From assembly GCA_018056705.1 (NCBI GenBank), contig JAGPFE010000013.1, positions 1-64,000 of the forward strand: DNA of 64,000 nucleotides, in the 5' to 3' direction. Below the pieces are notes generated by a model. The model saw only the letters and a program-made list of their open reading frames with translations, did not search any database and had not been told where the DNA came from. This DNA comes from Candidatus Hydrogenedentota bacterium. Lineage in GTDB: Bacteria > Hydrogenedentota > Hydrogenedentia > Hydrogenedentales > CAITNO01. Below are positions 41,960-51,286 of the stretch, piece by piece (position 1 is the stretch's first letter; every line of letters starts with the position of its first letter). The position numbers were made by a program, and so were the translations under genes.

Positions 41960-44179
41960 ATGGAAACGGCATTGGAGGGCATGCTGGAGGGTTCGGTCCG
42001 GCAGGGCGCGGTAGCGGGGCACCCGGAAATCGTTCCACTGTACACGAAAATTGTAAAGCGCGACGGGCGGGTGGTCGATTTCGACGCGGGCAAGATCACC
42101 ATGGCCCTGTTCAAGGCGGGCCAGGCTACCGGTGAATACGGCATGGATGAGGCCCGCCGCCTGACCATGCGGGTCCTGGCGATGTACCACTCGCTCCATG
42201 GCGCCGAGACGCCTTCGGTGGAATCGGTGCAGGACGTGGTGGAAGAGATCCTGCTGGCCTCGCCATACCGCAAAACGGCCAAGGCGTATATTCTCTACCG
42301 CGATCGCCACGCCCAGGTGCGCGAACTGATCAACAAGGCCGATGTCGAGCTCATCGACCGTTACCTGGGGCGGCGGGACTGGCAGGTCAACGAAAACAGC
42401 AACATGGCCTATTCGCTCCAGGGCCTGAACAACTACATTTCCAGCGAGGTCAGCAAGGTCTACTGGCTGAACAAGGTGTACACCCGGGATATCCGGGAAG
42501 CCCACCAGTCCGGCGACCTGCATCTCCATGACCTGGGCCTGTTGTCGGTGTACTGCGTGGGCTGGGACCTGCAGGACCTGTTGCGGAGCGGCTTCCGCGG
42601 GGCTCCGGGCAAGGCCGAAAGCAGCCCCGCCAAACACTTTCGCACGGCCCTGGGCCAGGTGGTGAACTTTTTCTATACCCTGCAGGGCGAGGCTGCCGGG
42701 GCGCAGGCCTTCAGCAACTTCGACACCCTGCTGGCGCCCTTTATCCGCCACGACGGGCTGGGTTACCGGGAAGTGAAACAGGCCCTCCAGGAATTCGTGT
42801 TCAACCTGAACGTGGCCACCCGGGTAGGTTTCCAGACCCCGTTCACGAACGTCACCATGGACCTGCGTCCCCCGAAAACGCTGGCCAACGAGCCGGTGAT
42901 CATCGGGGGACAGCCCCAGGATACCTGTTACGGCGAATACCAGCCGGAAATGGACCTGTTTAACGCGGCGTTCCTGGAGGTGCTGACCGAAGGGGACGCC
43001 CGGGGCCGGGTGTTCAGTTTTCCCATTCCAACGTATAACATCACGCCGGAGTTCGAGTGGGATCATCCTGGCCTGGCGCGCCTGTGGGAAGTGACCGCGC
43101 GGTATGGCATTCCTTACTTCGCCAATTTCATTCACTCCGACATGTCTCCCGAGGATGCCCGGTCCATGTGTTGCAGACTGCGGCTGGACCTGCGTTCCCT
43201 GGACCGGCGGGGCGGTGGCCTGTTCGGGGCAAATCCCCTGACGGGGTCCATCGGGGTGGTGACGCTGAACATGCCACGACTGGGACTGCTGGCCAGGGAC
43301 GAGGCCGATTTCTTCGCGCGGCTCGCCCGGCTGATGGACATCGCCAGGGAAAGCCTCGAAACCAAGCGGAAAATCCTCGAGGGCTTCACCGAGCGCGATC
43401 TTTACCCGTACACCAAGTTCTACCTGCGCGATATCTACCGTCGCTACGGGGCGTACTGGCGACACCATTTCTCCACGATAGGGCTGGTGGGAATGAACGA
43501 GGCCTGCCTGAACCTGCTGGGCGAGGATATCGGCTCCGAGGCGGGACGCGCGTTTGCCTGCCGGGTGCTCGATTTCATGCGGGACCGCCTGGCGGATTAC
43601 CAGCAGGAAACCGGGCACCTGTACAACCTGGAGGCCACGCCCGCCGAGGGCACCTCGTACCGGCTGGCCCGGATGGACCGGGACCGGTTCCCCAACGCCC
43701 GGTTCGCCAACCATGATGCCGTGCTGCAGGGTGCCGAACCGTTCTACACCAACTCCACCCAGTTGCCGGTGGACTACACGGACGACATTTTCCAGGTGCT
43801 GGACCTGCAGGATCCGCTGCAGAGCCGGTACACGGGCGGCACGGTGCAGCACGTCTTTCTGGGCGAATCGGTGGCGGATCCCGAGGCGGTCAAGCGCTTC
43901 GTGCGCGCGGTGTGCCATCGTTACCGGATGCCGTATTTCACCGTGTCCCCCAGTTTTTCGGTATGCCCCGATCACGGTTACCTGCGCGGTGAGCATCCCC
44001 GGTGCCCGCGGTGCGGGGCCGAGGCCGAGGTATACGCCCGGATCGTGGGATACCTGCGCCCGGTGAAACAGTGGAACGAGGGCAAACGGGCCGAGTTTCA
44101 ACTTCGCAGACGGTTCAGGATTGATGTTTCGGGAGGAGAGGAGAGCCACGCGTGCATATTGGAGGATTCCTGCCCCTGA
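41960..44179 (+). CDS. nrdD: Anaerobic ribonucleoside-triphosphate reductase
   Basis: Class III glycyl-radical enzyme making dNTPs without oxygen; 739 residues. The ATG at 41960 follows GGAGGT. An N-terminal ATP-cone (about 25-115) gives allosteric control. The catalytic domain includes SDLHLHDLG and VNFFYTLQGEAAGAQAFSNFD. The C-terminal zinc site CPDHGY...CPRCG precedes RIVGYLRPVKQWNEGK, with the glycyl radical at the Gly of RIVGYLRP. It overlaps nrdG by 28 bp. The promoter has paired NrdR-like boxes. Confidence 0.95.
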   Translation: METALEGMLEGSVRQGAVAGHPEIVPLYTKIVKRDGRVVDFDAGKITMALFKAGQATGEYGMDEARRLTMRVLAMYHSLHGAETPSVESVQDVVEEILLASPYRKTAKAYILYRDRHAQVRELINKADVELIDRYLGRRDWQVNENSNMAYSLQGLNNYISSEVSKVYWLNKVYTRDIREAHQSGDLHLHDLGLLSVYCVGWDLQDLLRSGFRGAPGKAESSPAKHFRTALGQVVNFFYTLQGEAAGAQAFSNFDTLLAPFIRHDGLGYREVKQALQEFVFNLNVATRVGFQTPFTNVTMDLRPPKTLANEPVIIGGQPQDTCYGEYQPEMDLFNAAFLEVLTEGDARGRVFSFPIPTYNITPEFEWDHPGLARLWEVTARYGIPYFANFIHSDMSPEDARSMCCRLRLDLRSLDRRGGGLFGANPLTGSIGVVTLNMPRLGLLARDEADFFARLARLMDIARESLETKRKILEGFTERDLYPYTKFYLRDIYRRYGAYWRHHFSTIGLVGMNEACLNLLGEDIGSEAGRAFACRVLDFMRDRLADYQQETGHLYNLEATPAEGTSYRLARMDRDRFPNARFANHDAVLQGAEPFYTNSTQLPVDYTDDIFQVLDLQDPLQSRYTGGTVQHVFLGESVADPEAVKRFVRAVCHRYRMPYFTVSPSFSVCPDHGYLRGEHPRCPRCGAEAEVYARIVGYLRPVKQWNEGKRAEFQLRRRFRIDVSGGEESHACILEDSCP

Positions 44180-44775
44180 GCCTGTGTGACTACCCGGGAA
44201 TTCCGGCAGCGGTCGTGTTCACGCAGGGCTGTAACTTTCGATGTCCGTTCTGTCACAATGGGCCGCTGGTGTCCAGGGTCATCGCGGAAGACCGGCTTAT
44301 TCCGGAAGCCGAGATCCTGGACCGGTTGCGGGTCCGCCGGGCTGCCGTGGAAGGCGTGGTCATTTCGGGAGGTGAACCGACCATCCAGCCGGATCTTCCC
44401 CGCTTCGCGCAAATGGTCAAGCGCATGGGCTACCGGGTGAAACTGGACACCAACGGCAGTTATCCGGACGTGCTCGAGGTGTTGTTACGTGAAGGGCTGG
44501 TGGATTGCGTGGCCATGGATATCAAGGCCGCGCCGGACCGATACGCGGCGCTGACGGGGCTGCCCGCTCCGCCCCTGGAGGCGGTGCGCGCCACCATCCG
44601 ACTGCTGGTCGCCAGTTCCGTGGATTTTTATTTCAGGACGACCATGGTTCCCGCCTTGCACCGGCCCGATGAAGCCGACCGGATACGGGCATGGCTGCCC
44701 GGTAACACGCCCTGGCGGGAACAGGTATTTCAGCCGGAAAACGCGCTTGACCCAGAATTGCGTCGGACGGGGTGA
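44152..44775 (+). CDS. nrdG: Anaerobic ribonucleotide reductase-activating protein
   Basis: Radical SAM activase that generates the glycyl radical on NrdD; 207 residues. C27, C31 and C34 (CNFRCPFC) bind the 4Fe-4S cluster, followed by SGGEPTIQ. A GTG start with GAGGAGAG upstream overlaps the end of nrdD, consistent with coupled translation. The opening LSLCDYPGIPAAVVFTQGC is typical of the NrdG/PflA-like activases of NrdD. Confidence 0.93.
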   Translation: MHIGGFLPLSLCDYPGIPAAVVFTQGCNFRCPFCHNGPLVSRVIAEDRLIPEAEILDRLRVRRAAVEGVVISGGEPTIQPDLPRFAQMVKRMGYRVKLDTNGSYPDVLEVLLREGLVDCVAMDIKAAPDRYAALTGLPAPPLEAVRATIRLLVASSVDFYFRTTMVPALHRPDEADRIRAWLPGNTPWREQVFQPENALDPELRRTG

Positions 44776-44778
44776 TTC

Positions 44779-45906
44779 CTACGCGTCAAACAGCATGCCC
44801 GTCTCGGGAGGGGGGGGCGGACAGAACACGTCGTGCAGCGGGATCATGACTTCCGCGTCGATGGCCGCGTAACGCAGTTGTTCTTCCGACAGGGGACGGA
44901 CCGTCCAGTCAGAGGTCTGCAACCCCTTGTCCAGGAAGATCCCCAGTTCCCGCTCGCAGACTTCGTCGAGGCGATGGCCCCCGGAAATCGGCGTCTTGCG
45001 GGGTTTTTTACGGGAGGCCACCAGCGTGTCGAACACCGGATCTATTTTCATCCCGAGGGGAGCAAACATCTGCCGTTCAAATTCCGCGTTGTGGATGATC
45101 TTCAGCACGGACGGGTTTTCCAGGATGCCGCGCAGGGGGGAAAGGTCCCGGATGGCCAGGGCGTCGATCACGTAATTGGCGCGTTCATCGGCGAACTGCA
45201 CGGTGCACAGCACGCGGGGCTCTTCAAGGGTGGTTTCCACGTCCAGGCCTAGCCGGTCACGGGTGGCCAGGTCCTGGCAGAGGGCAGCCATGGCGTCCGG
45301 CTGATCGATCCAGTGGATGGGATTACGCGGCGCGTACAGGCCTCCCTTGAAGAAGAGCGCCATTACGGCCTGGCCGTCCTCGGTGGGCAGCAGTTCCTCG
45401 GCGGTCAGGGACACGTTTCCCAGCAGATCATGGAAATACCGGCCGACCCCGATGACATCCGGTGACGGCGCGTTCCGCAGGGCGGAGCGGGACGTGACGG
45501 CGAACAGCCCCCCGGGCCGGACCAGCCCGAATGCCTCGCGGAATTTCCGGCGACGGTTTTCGGGCGCGCTGATACGGCTGAGCACGTAGTTGAACAGCAC
45601 GAGGTCGTAATGCCCCGTCGGGGGCGTGGCGTAACCGAAAGGAACATGCGTGTCGTAGCCTTCCACCGGGTACCGCCGCACGAGCAGCCAGTCCACGTCC
45701 ACGCCGTCGCCGCATCCGTAGCAGAGGATCCGTTTTTTGCCAAGCAGCAGTCCCCGGTTTTCCAGGAGGGGCAGAATGGGGGCCACCTCCCGGCGTCGGC
45801 CTTGGGGATGTCCCGGGCCTGCCGGTCCGGTAAAGGAAGAGGATGGTTGTCGCGATGGATGTTGCAAGGACGGGATCTCCAGCGTGCCCCCGAAGGTCAG
45901 GATCAC
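44779..45906 (-). CDS. Fusion: class I methyltransferase (TIGR04096-like) plus RNase D-like DEDDy exonuclease
   Basis: A 375-residue protein. Residues 58-195 hold a SAM fold with motif ILCYGCGDGVDVDWLL (60-75) and YDLVLFNYVLSRISAPENRR, a pattern recalled from DNA phosphorothioation-associated putative methyltransferases. Residues 215-365 are a DEDDy 3'-5' exonuclease domain: LDVETTLE (motif I, 221-228), HNAEFERQM (motif II, 272-280, Glu where Asp is common) and YAAID (motif III, 346-350). The GTG start at 45906 is weakly supported; a GTG at 45786 is possible. Fusion of these two activities suggests nucleic acid processing or repair. No dnd gene is seen nearby. Convergent with nrdG. Confidence 0.8.
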   Translation of the reverse strand: MILTFGGTLEIPSLQHPSRQPSSSFTGPAGPGHPQGRRREVAPILPLLENRGLLLGKKRILCYGCGDGVDVDWLLVRRYPVEGYDTHVPFGYATPPTGHYDLVLFNYVLSRISAPENRRRKFREAFGLVRPGGLFAVTSRSALRNAPSPDVIGVGRYFHDLLGNVSLTAEELLPTEDGQAVMALFFKGGLYAPRNPIHWIDQPDAMAALCQDLATRDRLGLDVETTLEEPRVLCTVQFADERANYVIDALAIRDLSPLRGILENPSVLKIIHNAEFERQMFAPLGMKIDPVFDTLVASRKKPRKTPISGGHRLDEVCERELGIFLDKGLQTSDWTVRPLSEEQLRYAAIDAEVMIPLHDVFCPPPPPETGMLFDA

Positions 45907-46054
45907 CCTGTGCCATGTTTTACCGGTTTCGGCGGGGAAAAAGCAACCGGGCTACCGTGCCGCATGGAGACGGCGCGTTCAAGTTTACGTCGCGCTGTGC
46001 CTTCTGGCCGGAGAAATACGAATTCTGAATAGAAGGTGCTGGTTGGGGAGAGGG

Positions 46055-46082
46055 GAAATTACTCGCTTCGCTCGAAATGACA
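46055..46082 (-). repeat. Dispersed repeat, first-arm copy
   Basis: GAAATTACTCGCTTCGCTCG then AAATGACA, the reverse complement of the first arm with small changes. Confidence 0.7.
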
Positions 46083-46378
46083 AAACATCGTGAAAGGACA
46101 AGATGGGCGCGATCGGCCGTACTGGAATGGCCATGCTTTTCGAAATGGACAACACTTTTCGCGAAGGACAACATGAAGACGAAGGGAGCATGCTTTACTT
46201 GAAAGGAGGAGGTTTCGATCCAGAGAGCGGTACTTGGAAAAAAGAAGCGCGAAAAATGGTGCCGCCTGACGGCTTATTATCGTTTCAACGGGCGTCTTCC
46301 CCGTTTAAGCCCTCGATACGATCGCTCAGCGCCACCACCTGTACTCATTTCCAAAGAAATGGTCATTACCCTGGCCTG

Positions 46379-46412
46379 TTGTCATTTCGACGAACGAAGA
46401 GAGAGAAAACTT
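46379..46412 (+). repeat. Dispersed repeat, second-arm copy
   Basis: TTGTCATTTCGACGAACGAA and the following 14 bases match the second arm in forward sense. It faces the copy at 46055-46082, so the pair forms a wide inverted repeat of about 360 bp. Confidence 0.7.
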
Positions 46413-46563
46413 AACGGGAACCGAGGTGTTTCTGGATCCAGTTGGCCCGGGAAATTTGCGTCATGCTCCCGGTAAAAGGTAAGATTTTCTGGATTTAGAT
46501 TCAGGCGGTTCCGTGGAGCGCAACACCGCCATAACATGAAACACGAAAGAGGAGATCGAGGTC

Positions 46564-47877
46564 ATGTCAAAACTGGCGGTTCTGGGCGGGAAAGCACTGG
46601 TTGGCAAGTCCAAAAAATGGGCGAAGTGGCCCATCAGCGACGAGGAAGACGCCAAGTTGGTCGCGAAAATCACCCGGTCTAACCGGTGGTCTTTCGACGG
46701 ACCATATGAATGGGAATTTGCCCAGAAGTTTACGGCTTACCAGGGCGCGAAATACGGGTTGTGCTGCGCCAACGGCACGGTGGGGATTCAGATTGCCCTG
46801 GAAGCCCTGGGTATCGGCGCCTACGATGAAGTGATCGTGCCGGGCATGACCTGGCAGGCCACCGCGGCGGCGGTTGCCGACGTGAACGCGTTGCCCATCC
46901 TGGCCGACGTGGAACCGGACACGTGGAACCTGGACCTGGATCACGTGGAATCCCTGATCACCCCCAAGACCCGCGCCATCATCGTGGTGCACCTGTATGG
47001 TTCCATGACGGATCTGGACCGCCTGGTCAAGATCTGCAAGAAACACAACCTCTACCTCATCGAGGACTGCGCTCACCAGCATGGTTCCTTCTGGAAAGGC
47101 AAGGGCGTGGGCTCGATCGGGGACGTTTCTTCCTGGAGTTTCCAGGAATCGAAGGTGCTCTCCTCGGGTGAGGGCGGCTTCAACATGTGCAAGACCAAGG
47201 AGTTGTTTTACCGGATTTACAGCCTGCGTAACTGCGGCCGGCCTTACGCGGCCAATCCGCCGGTATTCGGACTCACCAAGCCCGCGGGCATGGAAACCAC
47301 CCTGCAGTCGGGCAATTACCGGCTCACCGAATGGCAGGCGGCCCTCTTGCTGGGCGGCCTCAAGCGCTTGGACGCCCAGGTGAAAGCGCGTGACGCCAAC
47401 GCGATATACCTGAACAGCCTGCTGGCAAAAATCCCGGGCGTAATGCCCATGCGCCGGCGTCCCCAGGTGACCCAGCAGAGTTACTTCAATTTCGCGTTCC
47501 GGATCGACACGGAAGCCTTGGGCATTACCAACCAGCAGTTCGCCGCGGCACTCAACGCCGAACTGAACATGCCCGATGAATTCGAGCCACCTTACGAACC
47601 GCTGAACAACTGCGGCCTCTTTAAGCCGCTGACCAAAAAGCGCCACCAGCTCAGTGACAAGTACTGGAAACTGCTGGATCCCAAGCGGTTCAAACTGCCG
47701 GTGTGCGAGGACGCGCATTATCGCTCTGGCGTGGTGGCCCATCACCAGATCCTCATGAACAGCAAGGAGGACATGGAAGTCATCGCCGCCGCCGTGGAGA
47801 AGGTCGTGAAGAACGCCGGCGAACTGGCAAAGTTCAAGCCGGGCGAGTTGAAGAAGTATCAGCCCCTTGCCCGATAA
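46564..47877 (+). CDS. DegT/DnrJ/EryC1 family aminotransferase
   Basis: PLP-dependent enzyme of 437 residues. The pyridoxal-binding Lys is in SWSFQESKVLSSGEGG, with ANGTVGIQIALEALGIGAYDEVIVP and LIEDCAHQHGSFWKGK typical of the family. Members transaminate nucleotide-linked ketosugars or act in antibiotic and surface glycan synthesis; in PVC-like phyla many are clustered with Gfo/Idh oxidoreductases, but here none is adjacent. AGAGGAG precedes the ATG. The product's substrate is unknown. Confidence 0.9.
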   Translation: MSKLAVLGGKALVGKSKKWAKWPISDEEDAKLVAKITRSNRWSFDGPYEWEFAQKFTAYQGAKYGLCCANGTVGIQIALEALGIGAYDEVIVPGMTWQATAAAVADVNALPILADVEPDTWNLDLDHVESLITPKTRAIIVVHLYGSMTDLDRLVKICKKHNLYLIEDCAHQHGSFWKGKGVGSIGDVSSWSFQESKVLSSGEGGFNMCKTKELFYRIYSLRNCGRPYAANPPVFGLTKPAGMETTLQSGNYRLTEWQAALLLGGLKRLDAQVKARDANAIYLNSLLAKIPGVMPMRRRPQVTQQSYFNFAFRIDTEALGITNQQFAAALNAELNMPDEFEPPYEPLNNCGLFKPLTKKRHQLSDKYWKLLDPKRFKLPVCEDAHYRSGVVAHHQILMNSKEDMEVIAAAVEKVVKNAGELAKFKPGELKKYQPLAR

Positions 47878-47981
47878 TACGTTCGCCAGTATACCGTCCG
47901 GATGAAATGTCCCGTCCGGGCGGTTTTCTGTACATAGGCGGTTTCCCCGGGACCGGGGTAACCAGCCGCGAGGAGACGCCC

Positions 47982-49112
47982 ATGAAAATGGAACGCGGAA
48001 GAGCCATGCTGGCCATCGAGGATGGCCATGTATTTGAAGGCCGCTCGGTTGGCGCCGACGGGGAAATGGTCGGGGAACTGGTGTTCAACACCAGCATGAC
48101 CGGGTACCAGGAAATCCTCACCGATCCCTCCTACGCCGGACAGATCGTGACCATGACCTATCCCCACATTGGCAATTACGGCTGCAACGACGAAGACGTT
48201 GAGTCGGATCGTCCCCAGGTCTGGGGCTTCGTCATGCGTGAATGCTGTTTTGAACCCAGCAGCCACCGGGCGACCATGTCGTTGCCGGAGTACCTGGAAA
48301 AACACGGCATTGTCGCCATCGACGGCGTGGATACCCGCGCGATCACCCGCCTGCTGCGCACCAAGGGCGCGATGAAAGCCTGCCTCAGCACGCGCGACCT
48401 GGACCCCGAATCCCTGCTGGCCAAGGCTCGTTCCGGCGCGGACATGGCGGGCAGCGACTTCGTGAAACACGTCACCATCCGGGAACCCTACGAGTGGCCC
48501 GCGGAAGGGGAACCCCGCTACCGGGTGGTGGCGATCGATTACGGCATCAAGCGCAATATCCTGCGGCTGCTGGCCCGCTGGGGGTGTCACGTGAAGGTCA
48601 TGCCCGCCACGGTCACGCCCGCGGAAATTCTGGCCGAGGATCCTGACGGCGTGTTTCTCTCCAACGGTCCGGGAGATCCGGCGGCCCTGCCGTACGTCTA
48701 CCCGACGGTGCAAGCGCTTATCGAAAAGCGGGTACCCATTTTCGGGATCTGCCTCGGCCACCAGATTCTCGGGCACGCGCTGGGCGGGCGCACCTACAAG
48801 CTCAAGTTCGGTCACCGGGGAGGAAATCAGCCCGTGCTGTACCAGCCGGAGGGCAAGGTGGAAATCACCGCCCAGAATCACGGTTTCGCCGTGGATCCGG
48901 CATCGCTCAACCCCGAAGAGGTGGAGTTCACCCACCTGCACCTGAACGATAAGACCTGCTCGGGGATGCGTCATCGTTACCTGCCCATCTTCAGCGTGCA
49001 GTACCACCCGGAAGCTTCGCCGGGGCCCCACGACAGCCGGTATCTGTTCGAGCAGTTCGCGCGCCTGATGGATGACTACAGGGCGCGCAAGCGGACCGCC
49101 ACGCCGGCGTGA
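47982..49112 (+). CDS. carA: Carbamoyl-phosphate synthase, small subunit
   Basis: Glutaminase subunit that supplies ammonia to CarB for carbamoyl phosphate, used in pyrimidine and arginine synthesis; 376 residues. It has the N-terminal GELVFNTSMTGYQEILTDPSYAGQIV and class I amidotransferase triad in GICLGHQILGHA (Cys) and YHPEASPGPHD (His, Glu). The ATG at 47982 has AGGAG at 47971. carB is not in the window. It overlaps the HAD gene by a GTGA. Confidence 0.95.
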   Translation: MKMERGRAMLAIEDGHVFEGRSVGADGEMVGELVFNTSMTGYQEILTDPSYAGQIVTMTYPHIGNYGCNDEDVESDRPQVWGFVMRECCFEPSSHRATMSLPEYLEKHGIVAIDGVDTRAITRLLRTKGAMKACLSTRDLDPESLLAKARSGADMAGSDFVKHVTIREPYEWPAEGEPRYRVVAIDYGIKRNILRLLARWGCHVKVMPATVTPAEILAEDPDGVFLSNGPGDPAALPYVYPTVQALIEKRVPIFGICLGHQILGHALGGRTYKLKFGHRGGNQPVLYQPEGKVEITAQNHGFAVDPASLNPEEVEFTHLHLNDKTCSGMRHRYLPIFSVQYHPEASPGPHDSRYLFEQFARLMDDYRARKRTATPA

Positions 49113-49819
49113 ACGGGTTCCGGGAAAACCCATCCGCGATGCCTGGATCGGGGCGAGGCGCCGCCCTGGTCGTTTTCGACGTGGACGGGACGCTGTTCGA
49201 AGCGGACCGGGTAACCCCCGAGGCGGTACGCGTCGTGTTTACCCGGCACGGCATACCGGATCCGGGGTACGCCGCGGTGCGTCGATACCTGGGGCGGCCC
49301 GTGGCCGAATACGAGCGCTGGGTGATGTCCCTGTGTCCGCCGGACCGGGCACGGCAAATCCTCGAAGAGACCAATGCCGCCGAGCTCGAACTGATCGCCA
49401 CGGCCGGTCGGCTATATCCGGGCGTTCCCGAGATGCTGGCGTCCCTGCGCGCGGCGGGCCACGTGATGGCGGTCTGCTCCAACGGCCCCGAACGGTACGT
49501 GGCGCGCTTTCTGGACAGCCACGGTGTACGACCGTTCATGGCAGCGGTCCAGACCCGGGATAGCAGGGCGGTCACCAAGGCGGACATGGCCGCGGAACTG
49601 CTGGCCCTGTTTCCGGATTATCGTCCGGCATTTTTCGTGGGGGACAGGGCGGACGACATGGCCGCCGCCCGGGCCAATGGCATGATCGCCGTCGGCGTGG
49701 GATACGGCGGGTTCGGGGGTGAACGGGAACTCGCCGACGCGGTCCACGTGTTGCGCAATCCCCGGGATCTGCCCGCCCTGGTGGCCAGGTACCTTCGTGA
49801 CGGGATGCCTGCCAACTGA
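49109..49819 (+). CDS. HAD-family hydrolase (phosphatase)
   Basis: A 236-residue haloacid dehalogenase-type phosphatase. The motif I VVFDVDGTLFE gives the nucleophile Asp, motif II VCSNGPE the Ser/Thr, and GDRADDMAAARANGM the acidic pair. A cap domain sits between motif I and II, as in phosphoglycolate phosphatase-like proteins. It starts at GTG overlapping the carA stop; an ATG at 49139 is also possible. Substrate unknown; phosphoglycolate and nucleotide phosphatases look similar. Confidence 0.87.
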   Translation: MNGFRENPSAMPGSGRGAALVVFDVDGTLFEADRVTPEAVRVVFTRHGIPDPGYAAVRRYLGRPVAEYERWVMSLCPPDRARQILEETNAAELELIATAGRLYPGVPEMLASLRAAGHVMAVCSNGPERYVARFLDSHGVRPFMAAVQTRDSRAVTKADMAAELLALFPDYRPAFFVGDRADDMAAARANGMIAVGVGYGGFGGERELADAVHVLRNPRDLPALVARYLRDGMPAN

Positions 49820-49895
49820 GGTTGGGCGGATGCGTTCACGCTCCCCGTGAAGGTACCATATAAGCACATCATCGGGACTGTCTGAGGGAGAACGA

Positions 49896-50213
49896 GTGGT
49901 GAAAGTCATTGCGGATCTTTGCGTGATTCCCCTGGGAGCGGACCTGTCCCTGTCACCGTACGTGGCGGCCTGCCACCGCGTGCTGGAAGAGTCGGGACTT
50001 AAGACGCGCCTGCACGCCTACGGCACCAACATCGAAGGGGACTGGGACGCGGTGATGGCTGCCGTGAAACGATGCCACGAGGTGGTGCATGCCATGGGCG
50101 CGCCCAGGATATCCACCGTGCTCAAGCTGGGCACCCGGATCGACCGGGACCAGTCCATGGAGGACAAGGTGAGCAGCGTGCTGAACAAGCTGCAGGCGGG
50201 CAAGGAAGCATAA
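49896..50213 (+). CDS. MTH1187/UPF0045 family protein (thiamine-binding-like)
   Basis: A 105-residue ferredoxin-like fold protein: VKVIADLCVIPLGADLSLSPYVAACHR, then HAYGTNIEGDWDAVMAAVKRCHEVVH and PRISTVLKLGTRID, the pattern of the MTH1187/YqgV group, some of which bind thiamine. GTG start with GAGGGAG upstream; tandem GTG codons make the exact first residue uncertain by one. It lies 76 bp after the HAD gene and 15 bp before the flavoprotein gene. Confidence 0.88.
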   Translation: MVKVIADLCVIPLGADLSLSPYVAACHRVLEESGLKTRLHAYGTNIEGDWDAVMAAVKRCHEVVHAMGAPRISTVLKLGTRIDRDQSMEDKVSSVLNKLQAGKEA

Positions 50214-50228
50214 CAAGGTATAACCCGG

Positions 50229-51284
50229 ATGCTGTCCGTTTCAGCGTCGCAGACAGGAGATCGTTTTTCTGGCCCTTACGACGTGATTGTCGTTGGGGCC
50301 GGGATCTCGGGAGTGGTCGCGGCCGATCACATGTCGCGCGCCGGGCTCTCCGTGCTCGTCCTGGAACGTCGAAAGCGGTTGGGAGGACGTTGCGCGACCA
50401 GGTCGATCGAAGGCGGCGTGTTTGATTACGGGGCCCAGTATTTCACGATCCGCTACCCGGCCTTCCAGGAGCTGGCCTACCACTGGCAACAGAATGGCTC
50501 GGCCCGGATATGGTCTTTTGGTTTCTCGTATGCCGATGGCGTGGTAGAACGGCCGGGCCATCCCCGCTGGTACGGGACCAATGGCATGCGCTGGCTGGTG
50601 GAGAGCCTCGTGAAGGGATTTGAGACGCGGTGCGGCGACGGGGCGCAGCGGATCATGGAGCAGCGGGGTGGGTGGAAGGTGGAAACGGCGTCCGGGCTGG
50701 TTTTCGAGTCGAAAGCGGTGTTGCTGGCCCTGCCGATTCCCCTGGCCATTCGGCTGATCAGCGACGAAGACACCTGGAAGTTCGGCGCTGCCATGGCACC
50801 GCTGCTGGCCGTGACGTATGATCCCTGTATCGCGGCCATGCTGGTGCTGGAGGGGCCAAGCGGGTTACCCGCGCCCGGAGGCGTGAGGGTGGAGGACCAG
50901 GGCATCGCGTGGATTGCGGACAACCGCATGAAAGGCATATCGCCCGCCATGGACGCCATAACCGTTCTGGCTGACCGGGCTTTTTCCCTCGAACTGCTGG
51001 AAGAGGACCCGGATGTCGCGGCGGCCCGGATTGCCGAGCGGGCGGCACCGTTCCTGGAATCCAGGCCCCAGGCGGTTTCCGGGTACCGCTGGCGATACGC
51101 GTCTCCTGGGCGGCTGCTGTCGAGCGAATACTTCGAACTCTACGGCAGGGCCCCTCTTCTTTTTGCCGGCGACGCGTTCTGTGACGGCAAGATGGAAGGC
51201 GCCGTTCTATCCGGACTGGCCGCGGCCAGGCGCCTGGTTGACCTGGTGGAAGACACGCGGTTGAAACCGCTGGGGAGGAAATAA
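50229..51284 (+). CDS. FAD-dependent oxidoreductase, renalase-like
   Basis: A 351-residue flavoprotein. The N-terminal YDVIVVGAGISGVVAADHMS is the FAD dinucleotide-binding motif, then VLERRKRLGGRCATRSIEGGVFDYGAQYFT, the pattern of the renalase/amine oxidase-like NAD(P)-binding family. The C-terminal APLLFAGDAFCDGKMEGAVLSGL closes the FAD site. Renalases oxidise isomeric NAD(P)H; this member could instead act on a secondary metabolite. It stops 2 bp before glpD. Confidence 0.88.
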   Translation: MLSVSASQTGDRFSGPYDVIVVGAGISGVVAADHMSRAGLSVLVLERRKRLGGRCATRSIEGGVFDYGAQYFTIRYPAFQELAYHWQQNGSARIWSFGFSYADGVVERPGHPRWYGTNGMRWLVESLVKGFETRCGDGAQRIMEQRGGWKVETASGLVFESKAVLLALPIPLAIRLISDEDTWKFGAAMAPLLAVTYDPCIAAMLVLEGPSGLPAPGGVRVEDQGIAWIADNRMKGISPAMDAITVLADRAFSLELLEEDPDVAAARIAERAAPFLESRPQAVSGYRWRYASPGRLLSSEYFELYGRAPLLFAGDAFCDGKMEGAVLSGLAAARRLVDLVEDTRLKPLGRK

Positions 51285-51286
51285 CC

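Larger units (their letters stand above)
45907..46563. other. Intergenic region with dispersed repeats, no supported gene
   Basis: A 657 bp region between the methyltransferase/exonuclease fusion and the DegT gene. It holds one first-arm copy of the dispersed repeat in reverse orientation (46055-46082) and one second-arm copy (46379-46412). An open frame at 46103-46414 runs into the repeat and has no domain content. Confidence 0.7.

Noticed and set aside
44779-45906. Part of a DNA phosphorothioation (dnd) defence locus
   Set aside because: Only one domain resembles a dnd-associated methyltransferase; no dndABCDE genes are in the window.
46103-46414. 103-residue open frame before the DegT gene
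   Set aside because: It contains a dispersed repeat at its end, has no recognisable domain and no good ribosome binding site.
47703-47981. Upstream extension of carA to 47703
   Set aside because: It overlaps the end of the DegT gene; the ATG at 47982 with AGGAG starts the conserved CarA sequence.
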